From Halorubrum salinum (GTDB taxonomy: Archaea; Halobacteriota; Halobacteria; Halobacteriales; Haloferacaceae), in assembly GCF_024494575.1 (NCBI RefSeq), contig NZ_JANHDO010000004.1:186001-250000 (forward strand): a stretch of DNA of 64,000 nucleotides. Reading direction: 5' to 3'. Of this stretch, positions 34,908 to 42,820 are shown piece after piece; the stretch's first letter is position 1, and the number at the start of each line of letters is the position of its first letter. Under the pieces are notes generated by a model, which made no database searches, was not told where the DNA came from, and saw only the letters and a list, made by a program, of their open reading frames with translations. Position numbers and translations under genes: made by a program.

Positions 34908-35942
34908 TCAGTAGTCGTACTTGCTCTCGTAGCCGCGTGGGGTGACCATCCGGCCGTCCCACACGTAGGTGTCCTCGTTGCCGACGACGACGGTCGTCGT
35001 CATGTCCACGAGGTCGGTCTCGCCGTACGCCTCCAGCTCGCCGAGCGTCGTGATCTCCGTGGCCTCGTCGTCGCGGCCGGCCCCGTGGACGATGCCGACG
35101 GGCGTGTCGTCGTCGCGGTGCTCCCGCAGGATCTCGCAGGCCGTCTCCCAGTTCTCGCGGCGCTTGCGGCTCCACGGGTTGTAGATGGTGATCGTGAACC
35201 CCTCGCCGGCGACGGCGTGGAGCCGGGACTCGATCTCCTCCATGGGCGTGAGGTGGTCGGACAGCGACACCGACACGGAGTCGTTCACGAGCGGCGCGCC
35301 CAGCCGGGCCCCGCAGGACTGCGCGGCGGGGACGCCGGGGACGACCTCGAAGTCGACCATCGAGGCGGTCGCGCCCTTCGATTCGAGGATCTCCAGTGCG
35401 AGCCCCGAGAGCGCGTAGACGTTGGGGTCGCCGGAGCCGACGATCGCCACGTCGTTGCCGGCGAGCGCGCGGTCGATCGCCTCCTCGGTGCGCGAGACCT
35501 CGCCGCACATCGGCGTGTCGTACAGCTCGTCTGCCCCCTCCGTGATCTCGTCCGGGATGAGGTCGATGTAAGTGGTGTAGCCGACGATGTGCTCGGCGTC
35601 CGACAGCGCCGCCTTCGCCCGCGCGGTCATCCCCTCTGCGTGGCCGGGACCGAGCCCGACCGCGACGAGCCGCCCGGGGTCGGCGTCGAACTCGTCGACG
35701 GTCGCCGCCACTTTCTCTTTCGTGTCGCTCGACGCGCCGCCGCCGCAGGCGCTCGCCCCGCTCGCGTCGGCGTCGTCGCCCGCGGGAGTCGACGACGCCC
35801 CGCACGCCGATTCCGACGAGCCGGCGGAAGAGCCGGCCTCCGCGGCCGCCCCGCCGTCGGTCTGTGCGCCGCACGCGCTCGTCTCGGTGTCGTCCGTGCT
35901 GTCCTCCTCGTCCGTCGAACCGCCGCAGGTGGTGTCGCTCAT
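34908..35942 (-). CDS. cbiH2: cobalt-precorrin-3B C17-methyltransferase, CbiH paralogue 2
   Basis: The 344-residue protein has an unusual ~80-residue acidic Ser/Asp/Ala leader with four Cys-Gly motifs (Cys6, Cys24, Cys48, Cys66). Then comes a tetrapyrrole methylase: VAVGLGPGHAEGMT, GSGDPNVYALSG, VPGVPAAQSCGARLGAPL, SDHLTPMEEIE and ITIYNPWSRKRREN. These match CbiH, the C17-methylating ring-contraction enzyme. A second CbiH copy lies immediately upstream in the operon (16 nt gap). Division of labour between the copies is unknown. ATG 35942 is chosen over a noise extension. Confidence 0.85.
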   Translation of the reverse strand: MSDTTCGGSTDEEDSTDDTETSACGAQTDGGAAAEAGSSAGSSESACGASSTPAGDDADASGASACGGGASSDTKEKVAATVDEFDADPGRLVAVGLGPGHAEGMTARAKAALSDAEHIVGYTTYIDLIPDEITEGADELYDTPMCGEVSRTEEAIDRALAGNDVAIVGSGDPNVYALSGLALEILESKGATASMVDFEVVPGVPAAQSCGARLGAPLVNDSVSVSLSDHLTPMEEIESRLHAVAGEGFTITIYNPWSRKRRENWETACEILREHRDDDTPVGIVHGAGRDDEATEITTLGELEAYGETDLVDMTTTVVVGNEDTYVWDGRMVTPRGYESKYDY

Positions 35943-35958
35943 TGTGTTGATATGGTCG

Positions 35959-36846
35959 CTAGAAGTCCTCCACGTCACGCCCGCCGCGCGGGGTGACGAG
36001 GTAGTCGCGGTAGTCGTTCTCCCAGACCTCGGTCTCGTGGGTGCCGACGAGGATGGAGGTGCCCATCCCGCCGACCTCCTCGTCGTGCTCGGTCGCCTCG
36101 CCGAGCGTCGTCAGGGTGTACGTCTCGCCGTCGACGTTGCGGCCGGCGTCGCCGCGGCCGGCGTCGTTGACGATGGCGACGGGCACGTCGTCGTGGCGCG
36201 CCTCGCGGATCGCCTCGATCGCGCGCTCGTAGTCGCGCCAGCAGTTGTACAAGACGATCACGAAGTCGGCGGTCGCCGCGGCGTGGAGCTTCTCCTCTAT
36301 CTCCGCCCAGCCGCGCCACTTGTCCGACAGCGAGACCGTACAGAAGTCGTTCGACAGCGGCGCGCCGAGCGTCGCCGCGAGGCTCAGCCCCGCGGTGACG
36401 CCGGGGACGATCTCGATCGGCACGTCCGTCGCCGCCTCCGCCTCGGCCATCGTGAACAGCAGGTCAGACTTGCCGTACACGTTCGGGTCGCCGCCGGAGA
36501 CGTGCGCCACGTCCTGCCCGTCGCGGACGCGCTCGAACGCCTCGCGGGCCAGCTCGACCTGCTTGCCCATCGACGAGCGGACCAGCTCCTGGTCGGCCTC
36601 CGCCTGCTCGTCTTCCGGCGGGAGCGTCCCGTCGTCGCGCAGAAACGCCTGATACAGGTTCGAGGCGATCACGCAGTCGGCCGTCTCGATGACGCGCCGG
36701 GCGCGCTCGGTCATCTCGCCCGGCAGCCCCGGGCCGATGCCGACGACGTACAGCGTGCCGTACCCCTCCGGCGCGTCGTCAGCGGGGTCGCCGCCGGCGG
36801 CCGAACGCGAGTCGGGGAGCACACCACCCGTCCCGTCGTCGCTCAT
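35959..36846 (-). CDS. cbiH1: cobalt-precorrin-3B C17-methyltransferase, CbiH paralogue 1
   Basis: The 295-residue protein has a short acidic leader, then VVGIGPGLPGEMTERA, SGGDPNVYGKSDLL, VPGVTAGLSLAATLGAPLS, SDKWRGWAEIE and VLYNCWRDYERA. This is a CbiH-type SAM-dependent methyltransferase that methylates C17 and drives ring contraction in the anaerobic pathway. The start (36846) overlaps the cbiG stop by 4 nt. It shares a closely similar downstream core with cbiH2, so the pair probably arose by duplication. Confidence 0.87.
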   Translation of the reverse strand: MSDDGTGGVLPDSRSAAGGDPADDAPEGYGTLYVVGIGPGLPGEMTERARRVIETADCVIASNLYQAFLRDDGTLPPEDEQAEADQELVRSSMGKQVELAREAFERVRDGQDVAHVSGGDPNVYGKSDLLFTMAEAEAATDVPIEIVPGVTAGLSLAATLGAPLSNDFCTVSLSDKWRGWAEIEEKLHAAATADFVIVLYNCWRDYERAIEAIREARHDDVPVAIVNDAGRGDAGRNVDGETYTLTTLGEATEHDEEVGGMGTSILVGTHETEVWENDYRDYLVTPRGGRDVEDF

Positions 36847-37847
36847 CGCCCCACCGCCACGGTGACGCTGTCCTCGTAACCGATCTTCTCGACGACGAGC
36901 TCGTGGTCGCGGCCGCCGGCGATCGCCGACGCCTCCGAGATCCCCGGCCAGCCGATCAGCTCCTTCGAGCGGGACGGGGTCGGGCCCTCGTGGGCTTCGA
37001 GAGTCTCCTTCTCGAAGCTCACGACGCCGAGGCCGCGCTCTTCGGCGGCCGCGAGCAGCCCCGGCTCCTCCTCCTTGCGGGTGCCGGTGGCGACGAACTC
37101 CACGTCGCTCCAGTCGGCGTCGGCCGCGTCGAGCGCGAGCGACCACGCCGCCTCGAACTGCTCGGCGGTCGCGCCCGACACCGATCCCGTCCCGAGGACG
37201 ACTCCCTCGTCGGCGTCGCTGTTCCGTTTGAGGACCGTCACGTCGTCGCCGACGAGCACCGCGCGCGGCCCGTCGAGGCGCGCGACCGGGCCGAGGTCGT
37301 CGTCGAGGACGGCGAGGTTCGTCGCGACCGTCGAGTCGCCGTTGACGACGTGGGCGTCGAGCGCCTTCGCGCGCTCTTCGACGCCCTGCTTGCCCGCCGC
37401 CTCGCTCGCGGTCGTCATCGCCGGCACCGCGCCGAGCGACGCGAGGTCGTCCGCGACCTGGTTCGCGCCGTGGTGGCCGCCCGTGAGCGGGATGGCCCAC
37501 GTCAGCTCCTCGTCGACGACGACGACCGCGGGGTCCTCCCACTTGTCGTCGAGGAGCGGCGCGGTCTTGCGCATCGCGATGCCGCTCGCCATCAGCCCGC
37601 AGAACACGTCGTACTCGCCCCAGTGCTCGGCGAACACGTCGCCGTGGTACTCCAAGAGGTCGATCCGCTCGTAGCGGTCGGCGAGCCCGGCCTTGATCTC
37701 CTCGGCCGTGTCGCGCTTGCGCTCGAAGGTGACGATCCCGAGCGTCTCCGCCACCTCGCCGTCGGAGTCCGCGGTCGAACAGTGCCCGCCGCCGGAGTCG
37801 TCGTTCGCGTCGCTCGATGCCGTCGCCGTGTCGTCGTCGGTGCTCAT
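36843..37847 (-). CDS. cbiG: cobalt-precorrin-5A hydrolase CbiG
   Basis: The 334-residue protein is CbiG, which opens the delta-lactone of cobalt-precorrin-5A and releases acetaldehyde. After an acidic leader it shows FCGLMASGIAMRKTAPLLDDKWEDPAVVVVDE, then the LTGGHHGANQVADDLA motif, and a C-terminal CbiG domain with IGWPGISEASAIAG. The length is normal. ATG 37847 overlaps the cbiF stop by 4 nt, and the stop overlaps cbiH1. Confidence 0.93.
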   Translation of the reverse strand: MSTDDDTATASSDANDDSGGGHCSTADSDGEVAETLGIVTFERKRDTAEEIKAGLADRYERIDLLEYHGDVFAEHWGEYDVFCGLMASGIAMRKTAPLLDDKWEDPAVVVVDEELTWAIPLTGGHHGANQVADDLASLGAVPAMTTASEAAGKQGVEERAKALDAHVVNGDSTVATNLAVLDDDLGPVARLDGPRAVLVGDDVTVLKRNSDADEGVVLGTGSVSGATAEQFEAAWSLALDAADADWSDVEFVATGTRKEEEPGLLAAAEERGLGVVSFEKETLEAHEGPTPSRSKELIGWPGISEASAIAGGRDHELVVEKIGYEDSVTVAVGR

Positions 37848-38725
37848 TGTGCGGATTCCTCCGTGATCGCGTCGGCGTCGTCGTCCGCGTCTGTTTCGCT
37901 CACTTCTGCGTCTCGCTCCTGCTCGTCCTCGCCTCCGCCGTTCGCCCAGTCGCCGTAGAGGTAGGAGCGCTCGTAGCCGCCGCCGGTGACGGCCTCGCCG
38001 ATGACCACGAGCGCCGAGGCGCGGTAGCCCGCCTCCTCGACCGCGTCGGCTATGTCGGCCACCGTCCCCGAGATCACGTCCTCGTCGGGCCACGAGGCGT
38101 GGTAGACGACGGCGACGGGCGTGTCGGGGTCGACGCCGTCGTCGAGCAGGCGGTCCATCGTCTCGCGGACCGCGTGGGTGCCGAGGTAGATGCAGGTCGT
38201 CACGTCGCCCATCCGGACGAACTCCGAGATGTGATCTTCTTCGGGGTCAAGCGTCTTCCCCTGCGGCCGGGTGAAGGCGACGTGGTTCGCCACCTCGTTG
38301 AGCGTCAGTTGGGTGTCGAGCGTCGCGCTCGCGGCGAACGCCGAGGTGACGCCCGAGACGAAGTACGTGGAGATGCCCTCGGATTCGAGCGCGTCCATCT
38401 GCTCTAGGGCGGCCCCGTAGATCGACGGGTCGCCGGAGTGCAGTCGGACGACCGTCCGCCCCGCCTCGTGGGCGTCCCGCATCAGCGGGATCAGCTCTTC
38501 GAGGTCCTTCCCGACGGAGTTCACCTGTTCGGCGTGGTCACAGAAGGCGTCCAATAGCTCGCTGTTCACGAGCGACCCCGCGTGGACGACGAGGTCCGCG
38601 TCGGCCAGGAGCGCCCGCCCGCGCACCGTCAGCAGTCCGGGGTCGCCGGGGCCGGCACCGACGAAGGGGATCCCCTCGCGGTCGTCCAACACCTCGGTCG
38701 CGGGGTCGGGGAGCGCGTCGCTCAC
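37844..38725 (-). CDS. cbiF: cobalt-precorrin-4 C11-methyltransferase CbiF
   Basis: The 293-residue protein begins at GTG 38725. Core motifs are PFVGAGPGDPGLLTVRG, LHSGDPSIYGAALEQ, VSGVTSAFAASATL and the FTRPQGKTLDPEEDH segment, all typical of CbiF, the enzyme that methylates C11. The C-terminal ~35 residues form an acidic tail. It overlaps cbiL and cbiG by 4 nt each. The assignment is firm for the CbiF/CobM family. Confidence 0.94.
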   Translation of the reverse strand: MSDALPDPATEVLDDREGIPFVGAGPGDPGLLTVRGRALLADADLVVHAGSLVNSELLDAFCDHAEQVNSVGKDLEELIPLMRDAHEAGRTVVRLHSGDPSIYGAALEQMDALESEGISTYFVSGVTSAFAASATLDTQLTLNEVANHVAFTRPQGKTLDPEEDHISEFVRMGDVTTCIYLGTHAVRETMDRLLDDGVDPDTPVAVVYHASWPDEDVISGTVADIADAVEEAGYRASALVVIGEAVTGGGYERSYLYGDWANGGGEDEQERDAEVSETDADDDADAITEESAQ

Positions 38726-39420
38726 GCGTCGCCCACCTCCGCGAACGCCGCGGTCGCCGGCTCCTCTCCGGCGTCGGGGCGGCGGGCGTACGCGAGCGTG
38801 TAGTAGTCGCGGTCCGCGATCGCCTCGGGGTCGTCGGTGACGACCGTCTCGCCCTGCTCCATGTACAGCCGGCGGCCGTACGTCACCTCGTAGCCGGCCG
38901 CGACGAGCCCCTCGTGGGTCGCCGGCGCGTCGGTCACCTTGAACAGCACCATTCGATCGGGTCCCGTCGGCGATTTCCCGGCGTCCGCCTCGCGGAGCGC
39001 CAGCCCCGCGCCGGCCTCGACCTCGACGCCGAGGGCGGTCGTGAACGCGGTCGTCGCCGAGACGCCCGGAACCGTCTCGACGCCCACGTCCGAGTGGAAG
39101 GCGTCGAGCGTGCGCCGGAGGTGGCCGAACGTCGAGTAGACGTTCGGGTCGCCGAGGGTGACGAACGCCGCGTCGCCGTCGCGGGCGACGGGCGCGACCG
39201 CGTCGGCGGCCTCGCACCACGCGCGCCGGAGCTCGTCGGGGTCGCGCGTCATCGGGAAGTCGAGGTCGCCGAGCCGCGACTCGGGGACGTGCTCGACGGC
39301 GACCGACCGAGAGAGCCGTCCCGGCGTGTAGACGGTGTCGGCGGACTCCAGGACGCGCTTCCCGCGGAGCGTGATCAGGTCGGCCGCGCCGGGACCGAGG
39401 CCGACCCCGTACAGCGTCAC
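38722..39420 (-). CDS. cbiL: cobalt-factor II C20-methyltransferase CbiL
   Basis: The 232-residue protein begins at GTG 39420 (MTLYGVGLGPGAADLITLRG). It shows the tetrapyrrole methylase motifs TLGDPNVYSTFGHL and VPGVSATTAFTTALG, together with the YGRRLYMEQGETV segment of CbiL/CobI, which methylates C20 of cobalt-factor II. Overlaps of 4 nt on both sides place it second in the cbiT operon. Confidence 0.92.
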   Translation of the reverse strand: MTLYGVGLGPGAADLITLRGKRVLESADTVYTPGRLSRSVAVEHVPESRLGDLDFPMTRDPDELRRAWCEAADAVAPVARDGDAAFVTLGDPNVYSTFGHLRRTLDAFHSDVGVETVPGVSATTAFTTALGVEVEAGAGLALREADAGKSPTGPDRMVLFKVTDAPATHEGLVAAGYEVTYGRRLYMEQGETVVTDDPEAIADRDYYTLAYARRPDAGEEPATAAFAEVGDA

Positions 39421-40031
39421 GCGTCACCTCCCGCGCCCGGCGCGTCGGGCGCCGATTCGGGCTCGTCGCCCGTGCCGCTCTCGACGCCGCCCGCGATCAG
39501 GTACACCGGGTTGTCCGAGTCGAAGCTCGTCGCGCCCGCGAGCTCGTACCCGCGGCTCGCCTGAAACTGGACGACCTCGCCGAGGATCCCCCGGTCGCGG
39601 AACGCCTCGACCGCGCGCCCGGCGACCTCCAGCCGCGAGACGTTCATCACGACCCGGGAGACGCCCGTCTCGACCGCGTGGTCGAGCACCGCCTCGAAGT
39701 TGCGCGACCCCCCGAGAAACAGCGCGTCCGCGTCGTCCGGGAGCCCGTCCGGTGCCTCGGCCTCGACGAGGTCGACGTCCGCGTCGACGGGCGCGTTCGC
39801 CGCGAGGTTCTTCTCCGTCACCGCCAGCCGATCGGGCTTGCGTTCAAGCGCGGTGACGCGGCCCGCGCGTCGGGCCGCTTCGATCGTCACCGCGCCGGTG
39901 CACGAGCCGACCTCGACGAAGTGGTCCTCGGGCGTGAGACCCAGCTTCGATACGGTCACGGCTCTGATTTCGGGCTTCGTCGGGCCCGCTTTCGCGTCGT
40001 GGGGAAGGCGTGTCGACGGCGTTCGAGGCAT
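39417..40031 (-). CDS. cbiT: cobalt-precorrin-6B C15-methyltransferase (decarboxylating) CbiT
   Basis: The 204-residue protein is a class I SAM methyltransferase: GLTPEDHFVEVGSCTGAVTIEAARR, then VTALERKPDRLAVTEKN, LFLGGSRNFEAVL and VVMNVSRLE. It matches CbiT, which methylates C15 and decarboxylates the C12 side chain. ATG 40031 (MPRTPSTRLPHDAKAGPTKPE) is chosen because the usual PTKPEIRA segment follows. It is the first gene of the eleven-gene operon, and its promoter lies within 40032-40094. Confidence 0.92.
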   Translation of the reverse strand: MPRTPSTRLPHDAKAGPTKPEIRAVTVSKLGLTPEDHFVEVGSCTGAVTIEAARRAGRVTALERKPDRLAVTEKNLAANAPVDADVDLVEAEAPDGLPDDADALFLGGSRNFEAVLDHAVETGVSRVVMNVSRLEVAGRAVEAFRDRGILGEVVQFQASRGYELAGATSFDSDNPVYLIAGGVESGTGDEPESAPDAPGAGGDA

Positions 40032-40059
40032 CGGTTCCACGAGAGGAAGCCCGCGTAAT

Positions 40060-40094
40060 AACAATTTGGGTTGTTCTAAGAAAAGTTATATTGA
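40060..40094 (-). promoter_or_regulatory. promoter and inverted repeat of the cbi operon
   Basis: On the minus strand a TATA-like CAATATAA (about 40086-40093) is followed about 22 nt later by the inverted repeat AACAA-N6-TTGTT (40060-40075). The repeat covers the predicted start site, about 30-44 nt before the cbiT ATG. The same ACAA-N6-TTGT layout appears at cbtB. Confidence 0.5.
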
Positions 40095-40187
40095 ATTACG
40101 GCGCACAGACCGGTCGGTACGCGTCCGCGGGGACGGCGGAACTCGGGCCGTGTCGCGCCGACGATCCGCGTCGGAGACGGGAGCCGG

Positions 40188-40547
40188 TCAGTCGGCGTCG
40201 GCCGAGGACGCAGACGGTCCGCGGCCGAGGTCCGTCGCGTCGGGGCCGAACACGTCCGCCATGAGCTCGTAGACGTCCGCGGGCGTCACCTCGGTGAACC
40301 ACCGCCCGCGCGGGTGGACCGCGACCGCGGCCCCGTCGGCGCTACACAGTCCGAGACAGCCGGTCTCGGCGACGTACACGCGCGACCAGAACACGTCGCG
40401 GTCGCGGAGCCACGACCGAACCGCGTCGGCGACCGCGTCGGCGTCGCCCTCCGCACAGGCGGCGTACTCCGAGTCGCGGGCGTTCGTACAGACCAGCACG
40501 TGGTCGGTGAAGCCGGCGTCGCGAACCGCCGCGCTCTCCTCGTTCAC
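40188..40547 (-). CDS. thioredoxin-like [2Fe-2S] ferredoxin domain protein
   Basis: The 119-residue protein starts at GTG 40547, overlapping the cbtA stop by 4 nt. It resembles the C-terminal domain of CbiX: VLVCTNARD with Cys20, Cys31, then ETGCLGLCSADGAAVAVHP with Cys64 and Cys68, the four likely cluster ligands, and RGRWFTEVTPADV. The Cys20-Cys31 spacing is longer than in the CbiX domain. It probably binds a [2Fe-2S] cluster and serves cobalt reduction or transfer after CbtAB uptake, which is inferred from its place. Confidence 0.8.
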   Translation of the reverse strand: MNEESAAVRDAGFTDHVLVCTNARDSEYAACAEGDADAVADAVRSWLRDRDVFWSRVYVAETGCLGLCSADGAAVAVHPRGRWFTEVTPADVYELMADVFGPDATDLGRGPSASSADAD

Positions 40548-41341
40548 GGGCTCCCCGCGGTCGCGTCGTCCGCGAATCCGGGGTCGGTCAGTCCCGCGTC
40601 CGCGCCGCCGGGGTCGTGGAACCGCGCGTGCGCCCCGGCAAGCACCAGCCACGTGAGCGCCTGCCCGAACACGACGAGCCCGGCCAGTCCGTTCGCGAGC
40701 GCCGTCGACATCCCGGCCGGCGTCGCGACTGTCGGCACGCCGGCGAGGGCGACCGCGCCGGCGACGAGAAGCGCCCACGGGAGGACCCCGACGGCGACGG
40801 CCGCCGCCCGGCCGCGGGCGTCGCGGAGCCGGTCGTAGGCGAACATGCCGGCGACGGACGCGACCGCGCCCGCCGCGACGGCCCCGCAGTAGAGCAGGGT
40901 CGCCGCGTTCGGGTCGAGCGCCCGCGTCACGCCGGGCGGCGCGGGCGGGAAGACGAGCCACGGCGCGACGGAGGCCGTGAGAAAGCCCGCACCGCCGAAG
41001 ACGTAGCTCCGGACCGCGCCGGAGCCGGGGACGATCGGTTCGAGCAGGTAGAAGGCGATGCCGAACCCCGCGACGCCGAGGAACACGCCCCAGAGCACGC
41101 CGGAGAGCACGCTCACCCCGTTCGACACGACCGCCGGGAGCCCGCCGCCGTGGTCGTGGCCGCCTGCGTCGGCGCTGCCGTGATCGTGGCCGTCCGCGGT
41201 CGCGCCCGCGTCGTGTTCGACCTGTGCGCGCTCCTCCGCGAACGCCACGAGCGGGTTCGCAACGAGCGCCACGAGGAGCCCGAACGCGACGCCGGCGACG
41301 ACGCCGGCCTTGACGCCGTTCACCACGTAGGCGGCGATCAT
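40544..41341 (-). CDS. cbtA: cobalt transporter subunit CbtA
   Basis: The 265-residue protein is a CbtA family membrane protein with about six hydrophobic helices. Between helices 1 and 2 is a His-rich loop with DGHDHGS and GGHDHGGG (about residues 50-66), a likely metal-binding site. FLGVAGFGIAFYLLEPIVPG and the C-terminal LVVFGQALTWLVLAG fit the family. With the tiny CbtB it forms a predicted cobalt uptake system in organisms lacking CbiMNQO. It starts 1 nt after cbtB and is followed by the ferredoxin-like gene. Confidence 0.9.
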   Translation of the reverse strand: MIAAYVVNGVKAGVVAGVAFGLLVALVANPLVAFAEERAQVEHDAGATADGHDHGSADAGGHDHGGGLPAVVSNGVSVLSGVLWGVFLGVAGFGIAFYLLEPIVPGSGAVRSYVFGGAGFLTASVAPWLVFPPAPPGVTRALDPNAATLLYCGAVAAGAVASVAGMFAYDRLRDARGRAAAVAVGVLPWALLVAGAVALAGVPTVATPAGMSTALANGLAGLVVFGQALTWLVLAGAHARFHDPGGADAGLTDPGFADDATAGSP

Positions 41342-41342
41342 C

Positions 41343-41525
41343 TCAGTGACAGACGACGCCCGCCGCGTGCCGGAAGTTGTGCATCGCCTCGTGGGCCGTC
41401 GGCTCCTGAAGCATCACGAGCGTGAAGCCGAGCGCCGCCACCGCGAGGAGGGCGGAGAGCACCTGCGTGGGGGTGAGGGTCGTTCGCGCGAGCGCCAGCC
41501 GATCGTGAACCGTGTTCGCCGTCAT
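41343..41525 (-). CDS. cbtB: cobalt transporter subunit CbtB
   Basis: The 60-residue protein has one membrane helix (about residues 21-40) and a C-terminal His-rich motif HEAMHNFRHAAGVVCH, the hallmark of CbtB. ATG 41525 gives the normal length of this family. It is the first gene of cbtB-cbtA-ferredoxin. The ACAA-N6-TTGT repeat lies immediately upstream. Confidence 0.92.
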   Translation of the reverse strand: MTANTVHDRLALARTTLTPTQVLSALLAVAALGFTLVMLQEPTAHEAMHNFRHAAGVVCH

Positions 41526-41527
41526 TG

Positions 41528-41566
41528 ACAATCTGATTTGTACGAGAGAAAGCCCACTTGTAAATC
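41528..41566 (-). promoter_or_regulatory. promoter and inverted repeat of the cbtBA operon
   Basis: The minus-strand TATA-like TTTACAAG (41557-41564) is centred about 36 nt before the cbtB start. The inverted repeat ACAA-N6-TTGT (41528-41541) covers the predicted start site and has the same spacing as the repeat at cbiT. Confidence 0.5.
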
Positions 41567-41711
41567 TTTCCGAGTCACGCGGGGTCGGCGAGTCGCTCGC
41601 CGATCGCCCGTTCGACGTATCTTTCCGGTTCCGCGACGTGTGCTCCCGTATGAACGCGAATTCGCCGGCGATCCGGACTCGGACCGCGGCACGGAGCGGG
41701 GTGCGGTGCCG

Positions 41712-42557
41712 ATGAGCGGCAAAGACGACTACTACAACCGATCCAAACAGCAGGGGTACCGGAGCCGGGCCTCCTACAAGCTGAAACAGCTCGACGAGGA
41801 AACGGACCTCTTCGAGCGCGGCGACACCGTCGTCGACCTCGGGGCCGCGCCGGGCGGCTGGCTGCAGGTCGCGGCCGAGGAGGTCGGGGAGTCGGGTACC
41901 GTCGTCGGCGTCGACCTCCAGCGCATCGACGGGTTCGACGAGCACGACGTGGAGACGATCCGCGGCGACATGACCGAAGAGCGCACCCGCCACTACCTGC
42001 GCGAGGCGGTCGGGGAGGGCGGCGCGGACGTCGTGGTCTCCGACATGGCACCGAACATGACCGGCGAGTACGGGCTCGACCACGCCCGATCGGTCCACCT
42101 CGCGCGACAGGCGTTCGACGTGGCGGAGGAGCTGCTCGCGCCGGGCGGCGACTTCGTGGTCAAGGTGTTCCAGGGCGACGACCTCGACGCGTTCCGCGAG
42201 GAGGTGCGCGCGGAGTTCCAGTACCTCAGGACCGTCTCGCCGCCCGCCTCGCGTGACTCCTCCTCTGAGGTGTACCTCGTCGCCAAGGGGCTGAACACGG
42301 CCCCCGTCGCGGCCGGCGACAGGCTGGAAGTGACCGTCGAGGAACTCGGCGAGGAGGGCGACGGGATCGCCTACGTCGAGGGGTACTCGCTCTTCGTCCC
42401 CGACGCCGCCGTCGGCGAGACGCTGACCGTCGAGGTCGTCGACGCCAAACCGCGGTTCGGGTTCACGGAGCGCGCGGGCGGGACGGCAGCGGGGGAAAGC
42501 GACGCGGACGACGAGACGAAAGGCCACGCGGCCGACGAGACGCAAAGCGGAGCGTAG
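41712..42557 (+). CDS. rlmE: 23S rRNA 2'-O-methyltransferase RlmE with TRAM domain
   Basis: The 281-residue protein is RlmE/FtsJ, which methylates the 2'-O of the A-loop uridine of 23S rRNA. Motifs are YYNRSKQQGYRSRASYKLKQ with the first catalytic Lys, the SAM site VDLGAAPGGWLQVA, VVVSDMAPNMTG with the catalytic Asp, and FVVKVFQG with the second Lys. A C-terminal TRAM domain (about 195-260), AAGDRLEVTVEELGEEGDGIAYVEGY, is an RNA-binding addition common in haloarchaea. ATG 41712 starts at the usual place; the in-frame extension upstream is noise. Confidence 0.95.
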   Translation: MSGKDDYYNRSKQQGYRSRASYKLKQLDEETDLFERGDTVVDLGAAPGGWLQVAAEEVGESGTVVGVDLQRIDGFDEHDVETIRGDMTEERTRHYLREAVGEGGADVVVSDMAPNMTGEYGLDHARSVHLARQAFDVAEELLAPGGDFVVKVFQGDDLDAFREEVRAEFQYLRTVSPPASRDSSSEVYLVAKGLNTAPVAAGDRLEVTVEELGEEGDGIAYVEGYSLFVPDAAVGETLTVEVVDAKPRFGFTERAGGTAAGESDADDETKGHAADETQSGA

Positions 42558-42562
42558 CGACC

Positions 42563-42817
42563 ATGAGACGCGACGTCGACATCTTCGGATCGCTGTCGGT
42601 CGTCGGTCTGTTGAGCCTCTGTTGTCTCGGCGTCGGCGGCATCGCCGGCGCGGCGGCGATCGCGGGCGGCGGCGCGTCGACGACCGCGATCGCGACCGGG
42701 GCGAGCACCGTCCGCGGCGCGGCGATCACGGGAGTCGTCACGTTCGGGACCGTCTTCGTCCTCGGACTCGTCGCTCGGTGGTGGCTGCGTCACACCGCGG
42801 ACGCCGACGCGGAGTGA
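42563..42817 (+). CDS. 84-aa two-span membrane protein
   Basis: The 84-residue protein begins MRRDVDIFGSLSVVGLLSLCCLGVGGI. It has two hydrophobic helices (about 8-36 and 52-73) separated by a Ser/Thr/Gly loop, and a charged C-terminus. The Cys19-Cys20 pair in helix 1 recalls small metal or mercuric transport-like proteins, but I cannot assign a family. It starts 5 nt after rlmE and may be co-transcribed. Confidence 0.6.
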   Translation: MRRDVDIFGSLSVVGLLSLCCLGVGGIAGAAAIAGGGASTTAIATGASTVRGAAITGVVTFGTVFVLGLVARWWLRHTADADAE

Positions 42818-42820
42818 CGG

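Noticed and set aside
40032-41711. Cobalamin riboswitch upstream of cbiT or cbtB
   Set aside because: Leaders are too short for the riboswitch, and no B12-box-like sequence was seen.
41538-41711. In-frame N-terminal extension of RlmE
   Set aside because: The extension is Arg-rich noise, and the ATG at 41712 gives the family's normal N-terminus.
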